Notes under the pieces: generated by a model
Told to the model about the DNA's origin: nothing
Databases searched by the model: none
Seen by the model: the letters and a program-made list of their open reading frames with translations, nothing else
Shown here: positions 1 to 5,833 of the stretch, piece by piece
How the letters are laid out: each line of letters begins with the position of its first letter
How positions within the stretch are numbered: the stretch's first letter is position 1
Translations under genes and position numbers: made by a program
Assembly: GCA_947447385.1 (NCBI GenBank)
Contig: CANFKN010000034.1
Coordinates: 1-10,415, forward strand
Direction: 5' to 3'
Length of the DNA: 10,415 bases
From: Microbacteriaceae bacterium
GTDB taxonomy: Bacteria > Actinomycetota > Actinomycetes > Actinomycetales > Microbacteriaceae

Positions 1-1005
1 GAGCCGGCTGCATTCGCCGATGCTTTCGCTCGCGCTTGGTTCAAGTTGACCCACCGTGACATGGGCCCGAAGGCTCGCTACCTCGGCGCTGAGGTTCCTG
101 CCGAAGAGTTGATTTGGCAAGACCCGCTGCCAGCAACAACAGTGCCTGCGCCAAGAGCCGCACAACTTGATTTGTTGAAGACAATCATTCTTGAGTCAGA
201 CCTAACTGTCGAACAGCTCGTTTCGACCGCATGGGCATCTGCCTCAACTTTTAGAACCACAGACAAGCGCGGCGGTGCAAACGGTGCGCGCATTCGCCTC
301 GAGCCTCAGCGCAACTGGCAGGCTAATAGCCCTGCTGAGTTGGCTGTAGTTTTGGCGAAACTTGAGCAGATCAAGGCCGATTTCAACCACGCAATCTCGC
401 TAGCCGACCTAATCGTGTTTGCCGGTGGTGTTGCCGTTGAGAAGGCAGCTGCCAACGCAGGCATTGAAGTTGCCGTGCCTTTTGTTGGCGGCCGCACCGA
501 TGCCAGCCAAGAGCAAACCGACGTTGAGTCGTTTGAATATTTGCGCCCGCTAACCGACGCATTCAGAAACTATGCCAGCCGTGGCCACGGCCCGGTTGCT
601 GATCGCTTCGTGGTTGAGCGTGCAGCTTTGCTTGGCCTAAACCCTGTCGAGCTAACCGTCTTGGTGGGTGGCTTGCGCGTTCTTGGCGCAAACACTGGCG
701 GTTCAAAAGTTGGTTTCTTCACTGACAAGACACAGACGCTGTCGAATGACTGGTTTGTGAACCTGCTCGACCCAGCCAACTCGTGGCACGCCCAGTCGCC
801 TTCGGCAGAACTCTTTGACGCTCGCGACCGCGCTACTGGCGCAGTCAAGTTCACCGGTTCACGTGCCGACCTCGTGTTTGGTTCAAACTCAGTGCTTCGC
901 GCCGTTGCCGAGGTTTATGCCAGCGACGATGCACAGAGCAAGCTCGTGCACGACTTCGTTGCAGCCTGGGCCAAGGTAATGAACGCTGACCGCTTCGACA
1001 TTTAG
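1..1005 (+). CDS. katG: Catalase-peroxidase KatG, C-terminal part (5' end outside window)
   Basis: KatG is a bifunctional haem enzyme that removes hydrogen peroxide as a catalase and as a broad peroxidase. The reading frame is open from base 1, so the gene starts upstream; about 334 residues are visible, a little under half of the usual 720-750. The visible part covers the end of the N-terminal haem domain and the C-terminal peroxidase-like domain that no longer binds haem. Family landmarks in order are HRDMGP then ARYLG, LIWQDP, STAWAS, DKRGGANGARIRL, GRTDASQEQTDVESF, TVLVGGLRVLGAN, FFVNLLD, GSRADLVFGSNS and a terminal MNADRFD. The main haem-pocket residues lie in the missing half and cannot be checked. 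The gene ends 29 bases before a convergent gene, and I see no clear terminator hairpin there. The TTG at base 46 is internal, not a start. Confidence 0.97.
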   Translation, partial: EPAAFADAFARAWFKLTHRDMGPKARYLGAEVPAEELIWQDPLPATTVPAPRAAQLDLLKTIILESDLTVEQLVSTAWASASTFRTTDKRGGANGARIRLEPQRNWQANSPAELAVVLAKLEQIKADFNHAISLADLIVFAGGVAVEKAAANAGIEVAVPFVGGRTDASQEQTDVESFEYLRPLTDAFRNYASRGHGPVADRFVVERAALLGLNPVELTVLVGGLRVLGANTGGSKVGFFTDKTQTLSNDWFVNLLDPANSWHAQSPSAELFDARDRATGAVKFTGSRADLVFGSNSVLRAVAEVYASDDAQSKLVHDFVAAWAKVMNADRFDI

Positions 1006-1034
1006 TCGAGGCTTGAGCGAGGCGCGGTGGCTTA

Positions 1035-2096
1035 TTAGCTGCTGCGTTTTGCTTTAAGCGGTGCGTCAAAAAGCCACGTTAGTCGAAGCTTTCGCGAGAG
1101 AAAGACAATGAAGAGCGGGCCAAATATGCCTGCACATAGTGAAAGCAAAATGTGAACACTTAGCTCAGTGACTCCAACCTTGAGCAGCACAATGCGAGTT
1201 GCTGCCGTAAAAATTATGTGACTTACAAAGATTGCGAGTGAATCCTTGCCTAGGTAGCCAATGAGTTCTCCAACCTTTGTTTCAGACCAGACTCGCGACA
1301 CTGCCAAAATAGACCAGAGGCCAACCAAAGTTGCTGTGAACCCGATCAATATCGACAAAGGAGTTCTCGAATCTAGCCCCAACGTCGGCGGCGTTGCAAG
1401 ATTGTTTACGGCCAAAAAAAACAATGTTGCAAGACCAATTAGAGACATTAGCGCCAGCCAACTCTTCTTAAACTTGCTCAATAACCAAGTGACTGACTCG
1501 GGCTTCATTAGTGTGGCCAACACAAAAAATATTGAAAGGCCAAGCCCCTGAGTGCCAATGACTGTGCCGCTGTAACCCCAACACACGATTGATGTGGTGC
1601 CAGCCAAAGCTAAAATAAAATATTTTCGCAAACTTGTTAGCCAAGGCCGAATTGCGACGGTGCCGAGGGTCAGAACGATTATCCAACCAAAAAACCAGAA
1701 TTGCCCCTGCGGTTGCCAGAGCTGAATAATGTTGCTCAAAGTTTTCGGGCTATTAACCTGACCTGAAAAACTAACAACCAAAAGACCCTGGATCAAAGAC
1801 CAAAGCAGGTAAAGCCACAAAAACTGCAAGGTTCGTGCTCTCGCATATAAGCCAGCGCCTTGTTTGCGCACGCCCTTTTCAACAAATAAACCTGAAATGA
1901 ATGCAAAGACCGTGAGGTGAAAGAGATAGGTGAACGAATCTAGTGTCTGAAACCAATGTGACGATGAAATTAGGCCCGCCGACCAAAGGCCTCTCCAGAT
2001 GTGACCAAAAACAATTGCGACAATCGCCATACCCTTGGCAACGTCAAGGGTTGCATCGCGTTTTGCGTCTGCCGCGACTGAGCTGATTGGTTTCAT
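1035..2096 (-). CDS. Acyltransferase 3 family integral membrane protein
   Basis: This 353-residue protein is very hydrophobic, with about ten likely membrane segments (for example near residues 21-38, 55-73, 89-110, 128-148, 158-195, 210-230, 243-265, 285-300 and 315-336). The N-terminus carries the signature of the Acyl_transf_3 family (PF01757): RDATLDVAKG followed by a hydrophobic stretch ending in GH, with the likely catalytic histidine at residue 32. Family members move acetyl or other acyl groups across the membrane onto sugars, polysaccharides or lipids; the substrate here cannot be read from sequence. The gene stands alone between a convergent katG and an upstream small gene on the same strand. 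The ATG at 2096 has no Shine-Dalgarno sequence but has a TACACT box 7 bases upstream, suggesting a leaderless transcript. Sampled 60-base blocks are about 45-50% GC, against about 57% in neighbouring katG. Confidence 0.85.
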   Translation of the reverse strand: MKPISSVAADAKRDATLDVAKGMAIVAIVFGHIWRGLWSAGLISSSHWFQTLDSFTYLFHLTVFAFISGLFVEKGVRKQGAGLYARARTLQFLWLYLLWSLIQGLLVVSFSGQVNSPKTLSNIIQLWQPQGQFWFFGWIIVLTLGTVAIRPWLTSLRKYFILALAGTTSIVCWGYSGTVIGTQGLGLSIFFVLATLMKPESVTWLLSKFKKSWLALMSLIGLATLFFLAVNNLATPPTLGLDSRTPLSILIGFTATLVGLWSILAVSRVWSETKVGELIGYLGKDSLAIFVSHIIFTAATRIVLLKVGVTELSVHILLSLCAGIFGPLFIVFLSRKLRLTWLFDAPLKAKRSS

Positions 2097-2109
2097 GAAC
2101 TTGAGTGTA
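2097..2109 (-). promoter_or_regulatory. Candidate leaderless -10 box for the acyltransferase gene
   Basis: On the minus strand TACACT (2109-2104) is followed by 7 bases and then the ATG at 2096. A sigma-70-type -10 box at this distance would start transcription at or next to the start codon. No convincing -35 box is seen about 17 bases upstream, and no Shine-Dalgarno sequence is present, so this is a weak call. Confidence 0.35.
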
Positions 2110-2137
2110 CCTTTGACGCAACGCGAGATTTGCGTTT

Positions 2138-2599
2138 CTAATATTCACCCTTGATCACAAAGAACGAGCCACGAATTTCGCCGGCGAGTTTTGATTTTTG
2201 GCGAGCGAACTTGAATTTAGTTGCAAGCTCTTCGGGAACATCCATGCCCATTGAAAGTTTGAAACCAACGGCACGCTTTTTTGCGTCAGCGACTGTGTAA
2301 AGCACGTTTACTTCGAGACCGCTTTCAAAAAAGACGAATGTCCAGCGAATGCCATCGACGTTCATCTCGGCAGTCTCGAGAGGCTTTGATGTAATCACGA
2401 TGTCGCGCTCGAGCAGAATTTTGGCGACATAGGCGACGAGCTCTGGGGTTTCGCTAGCTGGGCTAACTTCAAAATCTGCCTGGTATTTATTGAAGAAGTA
2501 GCGCGCCTCGTTGGCACGCAGACCCGCTAACGCGTCAACCACTGGCGAGGTTTCGAGCCCCTGAGTCGAGACTGTCTTGAAATCTACTTTGTGCGCCAC
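2138..2599 (-). CDS. Unrecognised protein of 153 residues
   Basis: I do not recognise this family. The frame extends to a GTG at 2638, but I prefer the GTG at 2599 because AAAGGAGG (2612-2605) lies 5 bases ahead of it, the best ribosome binding site in the window; the product then starts MAHKVDF. The protein is soluble, charged and mixed alpha/beta in look, with no signal peptide, membrane segment or cysteine. An N-terminal helical part (ALAGLRANEARYFFNKY) is followed by strand-like runs (GIRWTFVFFESGLEVNVLYTV) and a basic stretch (KFKFARQKSKLAGEIRG) just before the end, which finishes FFVIKGEY. It lies 41 bases upstream of the membrane acyltransferase on the same strand and diverges from a GNAT gene, so it may share a transcript with the former. 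Any function would be a guess. Confidence 0.75.
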   Translation of the reverse strand: MAHKVDFKTVSTQGLETSPVVDALAGLRANEARYFFNKYQADFEVSPASETPELVAYVAKILLERDIVITSKPLETAEMNVDGIRWTFVFFESGLEVNVLYTVADAKKRAVGFKLSMGMDVPEELATKFKFARQKSKLAGEIRGSFFVIKGEY

Positions 2600-2604
2600 G
2601 GGGG

Positions 2605-2612
2605 CCTCCTTT
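2605..2612 (-). promoter_or_regulatory. Strong Shine-Dalgarno deciding the start at 2599
   Basis: AAAGGAGG read on the minus strand, with 5 C residues between it and the GTG at 2599-2597. The more upstream in-frame GTG at 2638 has no comparable site, so the shorter protein is preferred. Confidence 0.7.
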
Positions 2613-2681
2613 AGACGATCAATGGCGGTTTTGCTCACAAACCACAGGTTTCGATGCTAGCTGACTCGGTGCTAAAAGTTT

Positions 2682-2693
2682 TACGATAGTCGC
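2682..2693 (+). promoter_or_regulatory. Candidate leaderless -10 box for the GNAT gene
   Basis: TACGAT at 2682-2687 is followed by 6 bases and the ATG at 2694, which would put the transcription start on or beside the start codon. CTGACT at 2661-2666 is a possible but poorly spaced (15 bases) -35 box. There is no Shine-Dalgarno sequence before this ATG. Confidence 0.4.
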
Positions 2694-3170
2694 ATGACCA
2701 AGCTCAGAATGGTGGCTAGTGTGACCTCGTTGGCACTCGCTGATAGCTCACTCGTGACTTTCAATAGCGTGGATGCCCGCCTTTCGGCAGCACTAATGGT
2801 CGATGCATACCGTGGCACGATCGACTGGCAAGACGGCGACGATGAGTCGGTAGCCCTTGCAGAAATTGAGTCAACTCTTGCGGGCGAATATGGACCCTTC
2901 ATCGAAGCTGCCTCGTTGGCCGCCCTCGATGAAGCGGGGCAACCAGTTTCTGAACTCGCCTGTTCATTGTTCGAGGGCTTGCCAACCATCTTGTTCGTTT
3001 ACACGGCTACTGCCCGCAAAGGAACAGGTTTGGCAACGCGTTTGATTCGGGCGAGCGCTGCCGCCTTGACAGAGCTAGGGCACCAAGAGGTTGCGCTTTT
3101 TGTTACTGCGGGCAACCCGGCGCAGGGGCTATATGAGAGGCTTGGTTTCAGGGGGAGCGATGCAGATTGA
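2694..3170 (+). CDS. GNAT-family N-acetyltransferase
   Basis: A 158-residue acetyltransferase of the GNAT fold, which transfers an acetyl group from acetyl-CoA to an amine. The C-terminal half carries the recognisable parts: a strand (TILFVYT) leading into the acetyl-CoA pyrophosphate loop RKGTGLA at about residues 109-115, the following helix TRLIRASAAALTELGH, then a strand (EVALFVTAGN) and the typical NPAQGLYERLGF end (residues 141-152). The N-terminal half, with the acidic stretch WQDGDDES, is less conserved and should set substrate choice, which I cannot infer. The ATG at 2694 sits right behind a -10-like box. The 3' end overlaps the start of the next gene by 11 bases, so the two are probably translated together. 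Confidence 0.85.
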   Translation: MTKLRMVASVTSLALADSSLVTFNSVDARLSAALMVDAYRGTIDWQDGDDESVALAEIESTLAGEYGPFIEAASLAALDEAGQPVSELACSLFEGLPTILFVYTATARKGTGLATRLIRASAAALTELGHQEVALFVTAGNPAQGLYERLGFRGSDAD

Positions 3171-3861
3171 TATCACTTTTGATCACAGGCTCGACGCGAG
3201 CGGCAAAGATCCTGATTCGGCTAGTGCCACGCTCAAAATCCATCATCAAACACTTTGGTCAAAGCCGCTACCATCTGGTGAAAAGTTCGAACTCGCTCCC
3301 GAACGGGGGAGCTATTTGGTTCTCAGGTCGAACAGAGGGCAGTTTGTGTTGTCAAGCGACGCAATCTCAAACTCACTTAGAGGTCACAAGCGCCTAGCGA
3401 ACATAATCGACCAGATTCCAGCCCAGAGTTTGGATGCGTTTCAGTGGCTAGGGGCAACGATTGGAGCAAGAATTGTTTTCCCGGCGAAGCGAATTCAGAA
3501 CCGACCTACAATCAATGTCGCACGTGGGTTCAACGCCAAAATTCGTGACAGGTTTGACTTAACCCTCGAGTGCATTCGCCTTCACTACTTGGGGTTGCCA
3601 AGTCCACTGGCATCCGCGCTTGATAGATACGACGATTTCTTTGCGCTATTCGAAAGCTTTAACGGTTACGTCGAATTCTTCTTGCTTCAAGATATTGCAA
3701 AAGACGGCGAGATTGATTTCTTTTTGCCTTTTACGTCAGACTTTTCAACCCCGGTGCTTCCAAATACCGTCGACAAATATCAAAACTATATGGCTAACAG
3801 CATGCACTTTATAGAGGCCAGAAATCAACGCATTTTGGGTTGGGCTAATCGGCAGATATGA
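3160..3861 (+). CDS. DUF6994-like protein of unknown function
   Basis: The 233-residue product starts MQIDITFDH and resembles, from memory, the uncharacterised family DUF6994: a start of the type IDxTFDxR, then GKDPDSAS, LWSKPLPSG, a strand ending FVLSSDAIS, then TINVARGFNAKIRDRFDLTLECIRLHYLG, a segment DDFFALFESFNGYVEFFLLQD and a final FIEARNQRI. It is soluble, with no signal peptide, membrane helix or known catalytic motif. The frame extends further upstream; I chose the ATG at 3160 because the family similarity begins there and a G-rich AGGGGG lies 4 bases ahead. An ATG at 3133 with AGGGG ahead of it is the alternative. It overlaps the GNAT gene and ends 5 bases before the convergent arsC. 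A sampled block late in the gene (3661-3720) is only 40% GC, below its neighbours. Confidence 0.8.
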   Translation: MQIDITFDHRLDASGKDPDSASATLKIHHQTLWSKPLPSGEKFELAPERGSYLVLRSNRGQFVLSSDAISNSLRGHKRLANIIDQIPAQSLDAFQWLGATIGARIVFPAKRIQNRPTINVARGFNAKIRDRFDLTLECIRLHYLGLPSPLASALDRYDDFFALFESFNGYVEFFLLQDIAKDGEIDFFLPFTSDFSTPVLPNTVDKYQNYMANSMHFIEARNQRILGWANRQI

Positions 3862-3866
3862 CTCGT

Positions 3867-4277
3867 TTAGAACTTAGCGTCGATCTCGGCGATTAGCGCC
3901 TCGACCTTGGCGCGAATCTCGTCGCGAATCGGGCGAACTTCTTCAACCCCTTTGCCGGCTGGGTCGTTTAGTGGCCAGTCGAGGTAGGTTTTGCCCGGGA
4001 AAAACGGGCAGGCGTCGCCGCATCCCATTGTGATCACATAGTCAGACTCTTTGACCGATTCGTCGGTCAAAACTTTTGGTGTGCTGCCCGCGATGTCGAT
4101 GCCTTCTTCGGCCATTGCTGCGATGGCTGATGGGTTGACCTGGTCTTTTGGTTCGGTGCCAGCTGAAAGCACCTGCACGCGGTCACCGGCCAACGCTTGC
4201 AAATAGCCAGCAGCCATTTGTGAGCGGCCTGCGTTGTGAACGCAAACGAAGAGTACTGTGGCTTTTTTGTCTGACAT
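3867..4277 (-). CDS. arsC: Arsenate reductase ArsC, LMW phosphatase fold, multi-cysteine type
   Basis: This 136-residue enzyme reduces arsenate to arsenite in the cytoplasm. It has the low-molecular-weight protein phosphatase fold. The phosphate/arsenate loop is C12-VHNAGRS at residues 12-19, the usual CX5R signature. A second region, GCGDACPFFPGK, supplies Cys86 and Cys90, and LNDP at 104-107 holds the likely general acid Asp105. In thioredoxin-coupled ArsC of the Staphylococcus/Bacillus type, the loop cysteine and a second pair relay a disulfide out to thioredoxin; the three cysteines here fit that plan, although actinobacterial relatives may use mycothiol and mycoredoxin instead. The ATG at 4277 is preceded by AGGAG. 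It is the third gene of the leftward arsenic unit, 11 bases after the other arsC. It ends 5 bases from a convergent gene. Confidence 0.93.
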   Translation of the reverse strand: MSDKKATVLFVCVHNAGRSQMAAGYLQALAGDRVQVLSAGTEPKDQVNPSAIAAMAEEGIDIAGSTPKVLTDESVKESDYVITMGCGDACPFFPGKTYLDWPLNDPAGKGVEEVRPIRDEIRAKVEALIAEIDAKF

Positions 4278-4288
4278 GGTGGCTCCTG

Positions 4289-4711
4289 CTAGTTGTTGGT
4301 GAGTTCGTCATAAAAGTTGTCAACACGGCGGGCGATGGCGTCGCGCACAATGCGGGTTTGAGCGAGTTTGTCACCGGCTTCTGGGCCGGGCTCTGGGGTT
4401 AGCCAAGTTTCGATGGTGCCGTGCATGCCTGGTTTTGAGGCAAGTTTCGCTTCGTTGCCCAAAATGATGACGCGATCTACACGCAAAAAAATCTCATCGA
4501 GGATGCCCTTCGGCACCTCACCCACCATCGAAGCACCGAGTTCTTCGGCTGCCGCCTGCGCCTGAGAGTTTAGGCTGGTGCCAGGGTCGGTGCCGGCCGA
4601 AAGCACCTCGACGGTGTCACCGGCCTTGTGACGCATTAGAGCTGCCGCCATTTGTGACTTGCCCGCGTTGTGAACGCAGACGAAAAGCACTGAAGGTTTT
4701 GGGTCAGCCAC
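4289..4711 (-). CDS. arsC: Second ArsC, single-cysteine, arsenate-mycothiol-transferase type
   Basis: A 140-residue relative of the neighbouring ArsC with the same N-terminal loop (C12-VHNAGKS, residues 12-19, followed by QMAAALM), where the usual loop arginine is lysine. It has no other cysteine at all. The C-terminal half differs from classical ArsC: VDRVIILGNEAK, then GTIETWLTPEP and a final helix RIVRDAIARRVDNFYDEL. A single cysteine with the CVHNxGKS loop matches the actinobacterial arsenate-mycothiol transferases described in Corynebacterium, in which arsenate is conjugated to mycothiol and mycoredoxin releases arsenite. The assignment to mycothiol is inferred from this resemblance. The GTG start at 4711 follows AAGGAG by about 7 bases and overlaps the end of the channel gene by 8 bases, so translation is probably coupled. 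Confidence 0.88.
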   Translation of the reverse strand: MADPKPSVLFVCVHNAGKSQMAAALMRHKAGDTVEVLSAGTDPGTSLNSQAQAAAEELGASMVGEVPKGILDEIFLRVDRVIILGNEAKLASKPGMHGTIETWLTPEPGPEAGDKLAQTRIVRDAIARRVDNFYDELTNN

Positions 4712-5372
4712 GGGTGACTCCTTTGACGATTAGCAGGCCAAGGGCTGCACCAACAAGTTGTGCGCCAATGAATGGCAAAACTGAGCCTCCTTCGATGCCT
4801 GCAAAAGTGTTGCTAAAGATTCGCCCGATGGTGACGGCGGGGTTTGCAAACGAGGTTGATGAGGTGAAGAAGTAGGCACTGCCGACCCAGGCAGCCACAG
4901 CAACGGCAATCAGGTGCCCCTGACCACGCTGGCCCAGAATGCCGATGACGGCGATGAGGCCTGCGGTTGCCAGAACCTCGCCAATCAGGGTTCCGGTGCT
5001 AACTCGAGCGTGAGTTGAAAACTGAATGGCAGGTAGGTCGAACATGGCGTTGGCCAAAATGGCACCGGCAATGGCGCCGCCAACCTGAGCGGGAATGTAG
5101 GCCAAGGTGTTGCGCAACGTTAGCTGCCTGGTTGTGAGCAACCAGAGTGAGACCACCGGGTTGAAGTGTGCGCCGCTGATTGGGCCAAGCGTCAAAATCA
5201 AGAGCGCCAGGGCAAAGATGGTCGAGAAAGCATTGATGATCAGCGCAACACCGGCATCGTTTGACAGGTTTGTGCCCATCACACCCGAGCCGACCACGAC
5301 GCAGACCAAAGCCGCTGTGCCAAAGAACTCAGCGCCGACCTTGCCCACAAGGGTGCTTGATGATTCTGCCAA
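4704..5372 (-). CDS. Aquaporin/aquaglyceroporin-like channel of the arsenic locus (AqpS-like)
   Basis: A 222-residue channel of the MIP family with six predicted membrane helices and two half-helix loops. The first loop is SGAHFNPVVS, with NPV (71-73) in place of NPA; the second is SFANPAVTIGR, with NPA at 177-179. In most aquaporins an arginine directly follows the second NPA and forms the selectivity filter; here the residue is Val180, so the pore should be less selective. MIP channels placed with arsR and arsC, such as AqpS of Sinorhizobium, let arsenite leave the cell down its gradient, and the context here supports that role. It is the first gene of the leftward unit. The start is a TTG at 5372 with AAGAAGG about 7 bases upstream; this start is less certain than the gene. 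Water or glycerol transport cannot be ruled out. Confidence 0.9.
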   Translation of the reverse strand: MAESSSTLVGKVGAEFFGTAALVCVVVGSGVMGTNLSNDAGVALIINAFSTIFALALLILTLGPISGAHFNPVVSLWLLTTRQLTLRNTLAYIPAQVGGAIAGAILANAMFDLPAIQFSTHARVSTGTLIGEVLATAGLIAVIGILGQRGQGHLIAVAVAAWVGSAYFFTSSTSFANPAVTIGRIFSNTFAGIEGGSVLPFIGAQLVGAALGLLIVKGVTRG

Positions 5373-5386
5373 AACTCAGCCTTCTT

Positions 5387-5406
5387 ACATAGATTCCTAT
5401 CTATGT
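5387..5406. promoter_or_regulatory. Palindromic operator 1, probable ArsR site (channel side)
   Basis: A perfect inverted repeat with 7-base arms ACATAGA and TCTATGT around 6 bases. It starts 15 bases upstream of the channel start codon, overlapping where its promoter must lie. ArsR dimers bind such short dyads, and the same dyad recurs 43 bp away. No run of T follows that would suit a terminator. Binding by the adjacent ArsR is inferred. Confidence 0.75.
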
Positions 5407-5427
5407 TTTACACTGTTTTGAGAGACC

Positions 5428-5451
5428 AAACATAGACATTCGTCTATGTTT
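5428..5451. promoter_or_regulatory. Palindromic operator 2, probable ArsR site (arsR side)
   Basis: A perfect inverted repeat with 10-base arms (AAACATAGAC and GTCTATGTTT) around ATTC. Its core, 5430-5449, is the same ACATAGA-N6-TCTATGT as operator 1. Centre-to-centre distance to operator 1 is 43 bp, about four DNA turns, so two dimers would sit on the same face. An upstream in-frame ATG of arsR (5446) lies inside the right arm. Confidence 0.78.
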
Positions 5452-5487
5452 ACAAAAAGTTCACCTACTTGTGATGGGGTTCAAAAC

Positions 5488-5829
5488 ATGATTCAGCTCA
5501 CATTAACGCCCGTGAATGTTCAAAGTTGCGCCCCAGAAGGTCTTGCCGCGCCGATCGGTCGCCCCGAGGCCGAACAACTAGCTGGCCTGCTCAAAGCAAT
5601 TGCCGACCCAACTCGCATTCAGCTCATCAGCCTAATAAACGCGAGCAAAAACGCCGAAGCCTGCGTTTGCAACCTCACCGAGCCACTCGGCCTAACCCAG
5701 CCAACTGTGAGCCACCACCTCAAGGTTCTAACCGAGGCGGGTCTAATCGAGCGCGAAAAACGTGGCACCTGGGTTTGGTATTCAGTGAACCAGCAGCAGT
5801 GGCAACAACTAGCATCGTTGATTGGCTAG
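5488..5829 (+). CDS. arsR: ArsR-family arsenite-responsive repressor
   Basis: A 113-residue winged-helix repressor of the ArsR/SmtB family. The core runs from LAGLLKAIADPTRIQLISLI (32-51) through the metal-site helix EACVCNL to the recognition helix QPTVSHHLKVL (71-81) and the wing REKRGTWVWYSV (89-100). Cys59 and Cys61 match the CVC of E. coli ArsR; the third E. coli cysteine position is Thr64 here, while Cys14 in the N-terminal SCAPEG could supply a third thiolate, as in actinobacterial ArsR proteins. Arsenite binding would release the operators next door. I chose the ATG at 5488, since the in-frame ATG at 5446 lies inside operator 2 and would add 14 unconserved residues; only a weak GGGG precedes the chosen start. 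The OsmC gene begins 4 bases after the stop, so it is probably in the same operon. Confidence 0.92.
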   Translation: MIQLTLTPVNVQSCAPEGLAAPIGRPEAEQLAGLLKAIADPTRIQLISLINASKNAEACVCNLTEPLGLTQPTVSHHLKVLTEAGLIEREKRGTWVWYSVNQQQWQQLASLIG

Positions 5830-5833
5830 GGCC

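Larger units (their letters stand above)
5373..5487. promoter_or_regulatory. Divergent control region of the arsenic locus
   Basis: These 115 bases separate the channel gene (leftward) from arsR (rightward) and are markedly AT-rich. They contain two palindromes listed separately. The outer arms of the palindromes hold TATGTA (minus strand, 5391-5386) and TATGTT (plus strand, 5445-5450), which could serve as -10 boxes of the two outward promoters; TACACT at 5409-5414 is another plus-strand candidate. I cannot settle the promoters without mapped transcription starts. Confidence 0.7.

Noticed and set aside
1006..1034. Terminator between convergent katG and the acyltransferase gene
   Set aside because: I could not find a stable inverted repeat followed by T residues in these 29 bases.
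2600..2638. Longer start (GTG at 2638) for the unrecognised small protein
   Set aside because: No ribosome binding site there, while AAAGGAGG lies 5 bases ahead of the GTG at 2599.
4148..4402. Plus-strand frame across the two arsC genes
   Set aside because: Both arsC genes on the minus strand are supported by clear family motifs; the opposite frame is a shadow without family character.
5387..5451. The two palindromes as transcription terminators
   Set aside because: Neither is followed by a run of T in either direction suited to intrinsic termination, the stems are AT-rich, and both lie between divergent start codons, where operators are expected.
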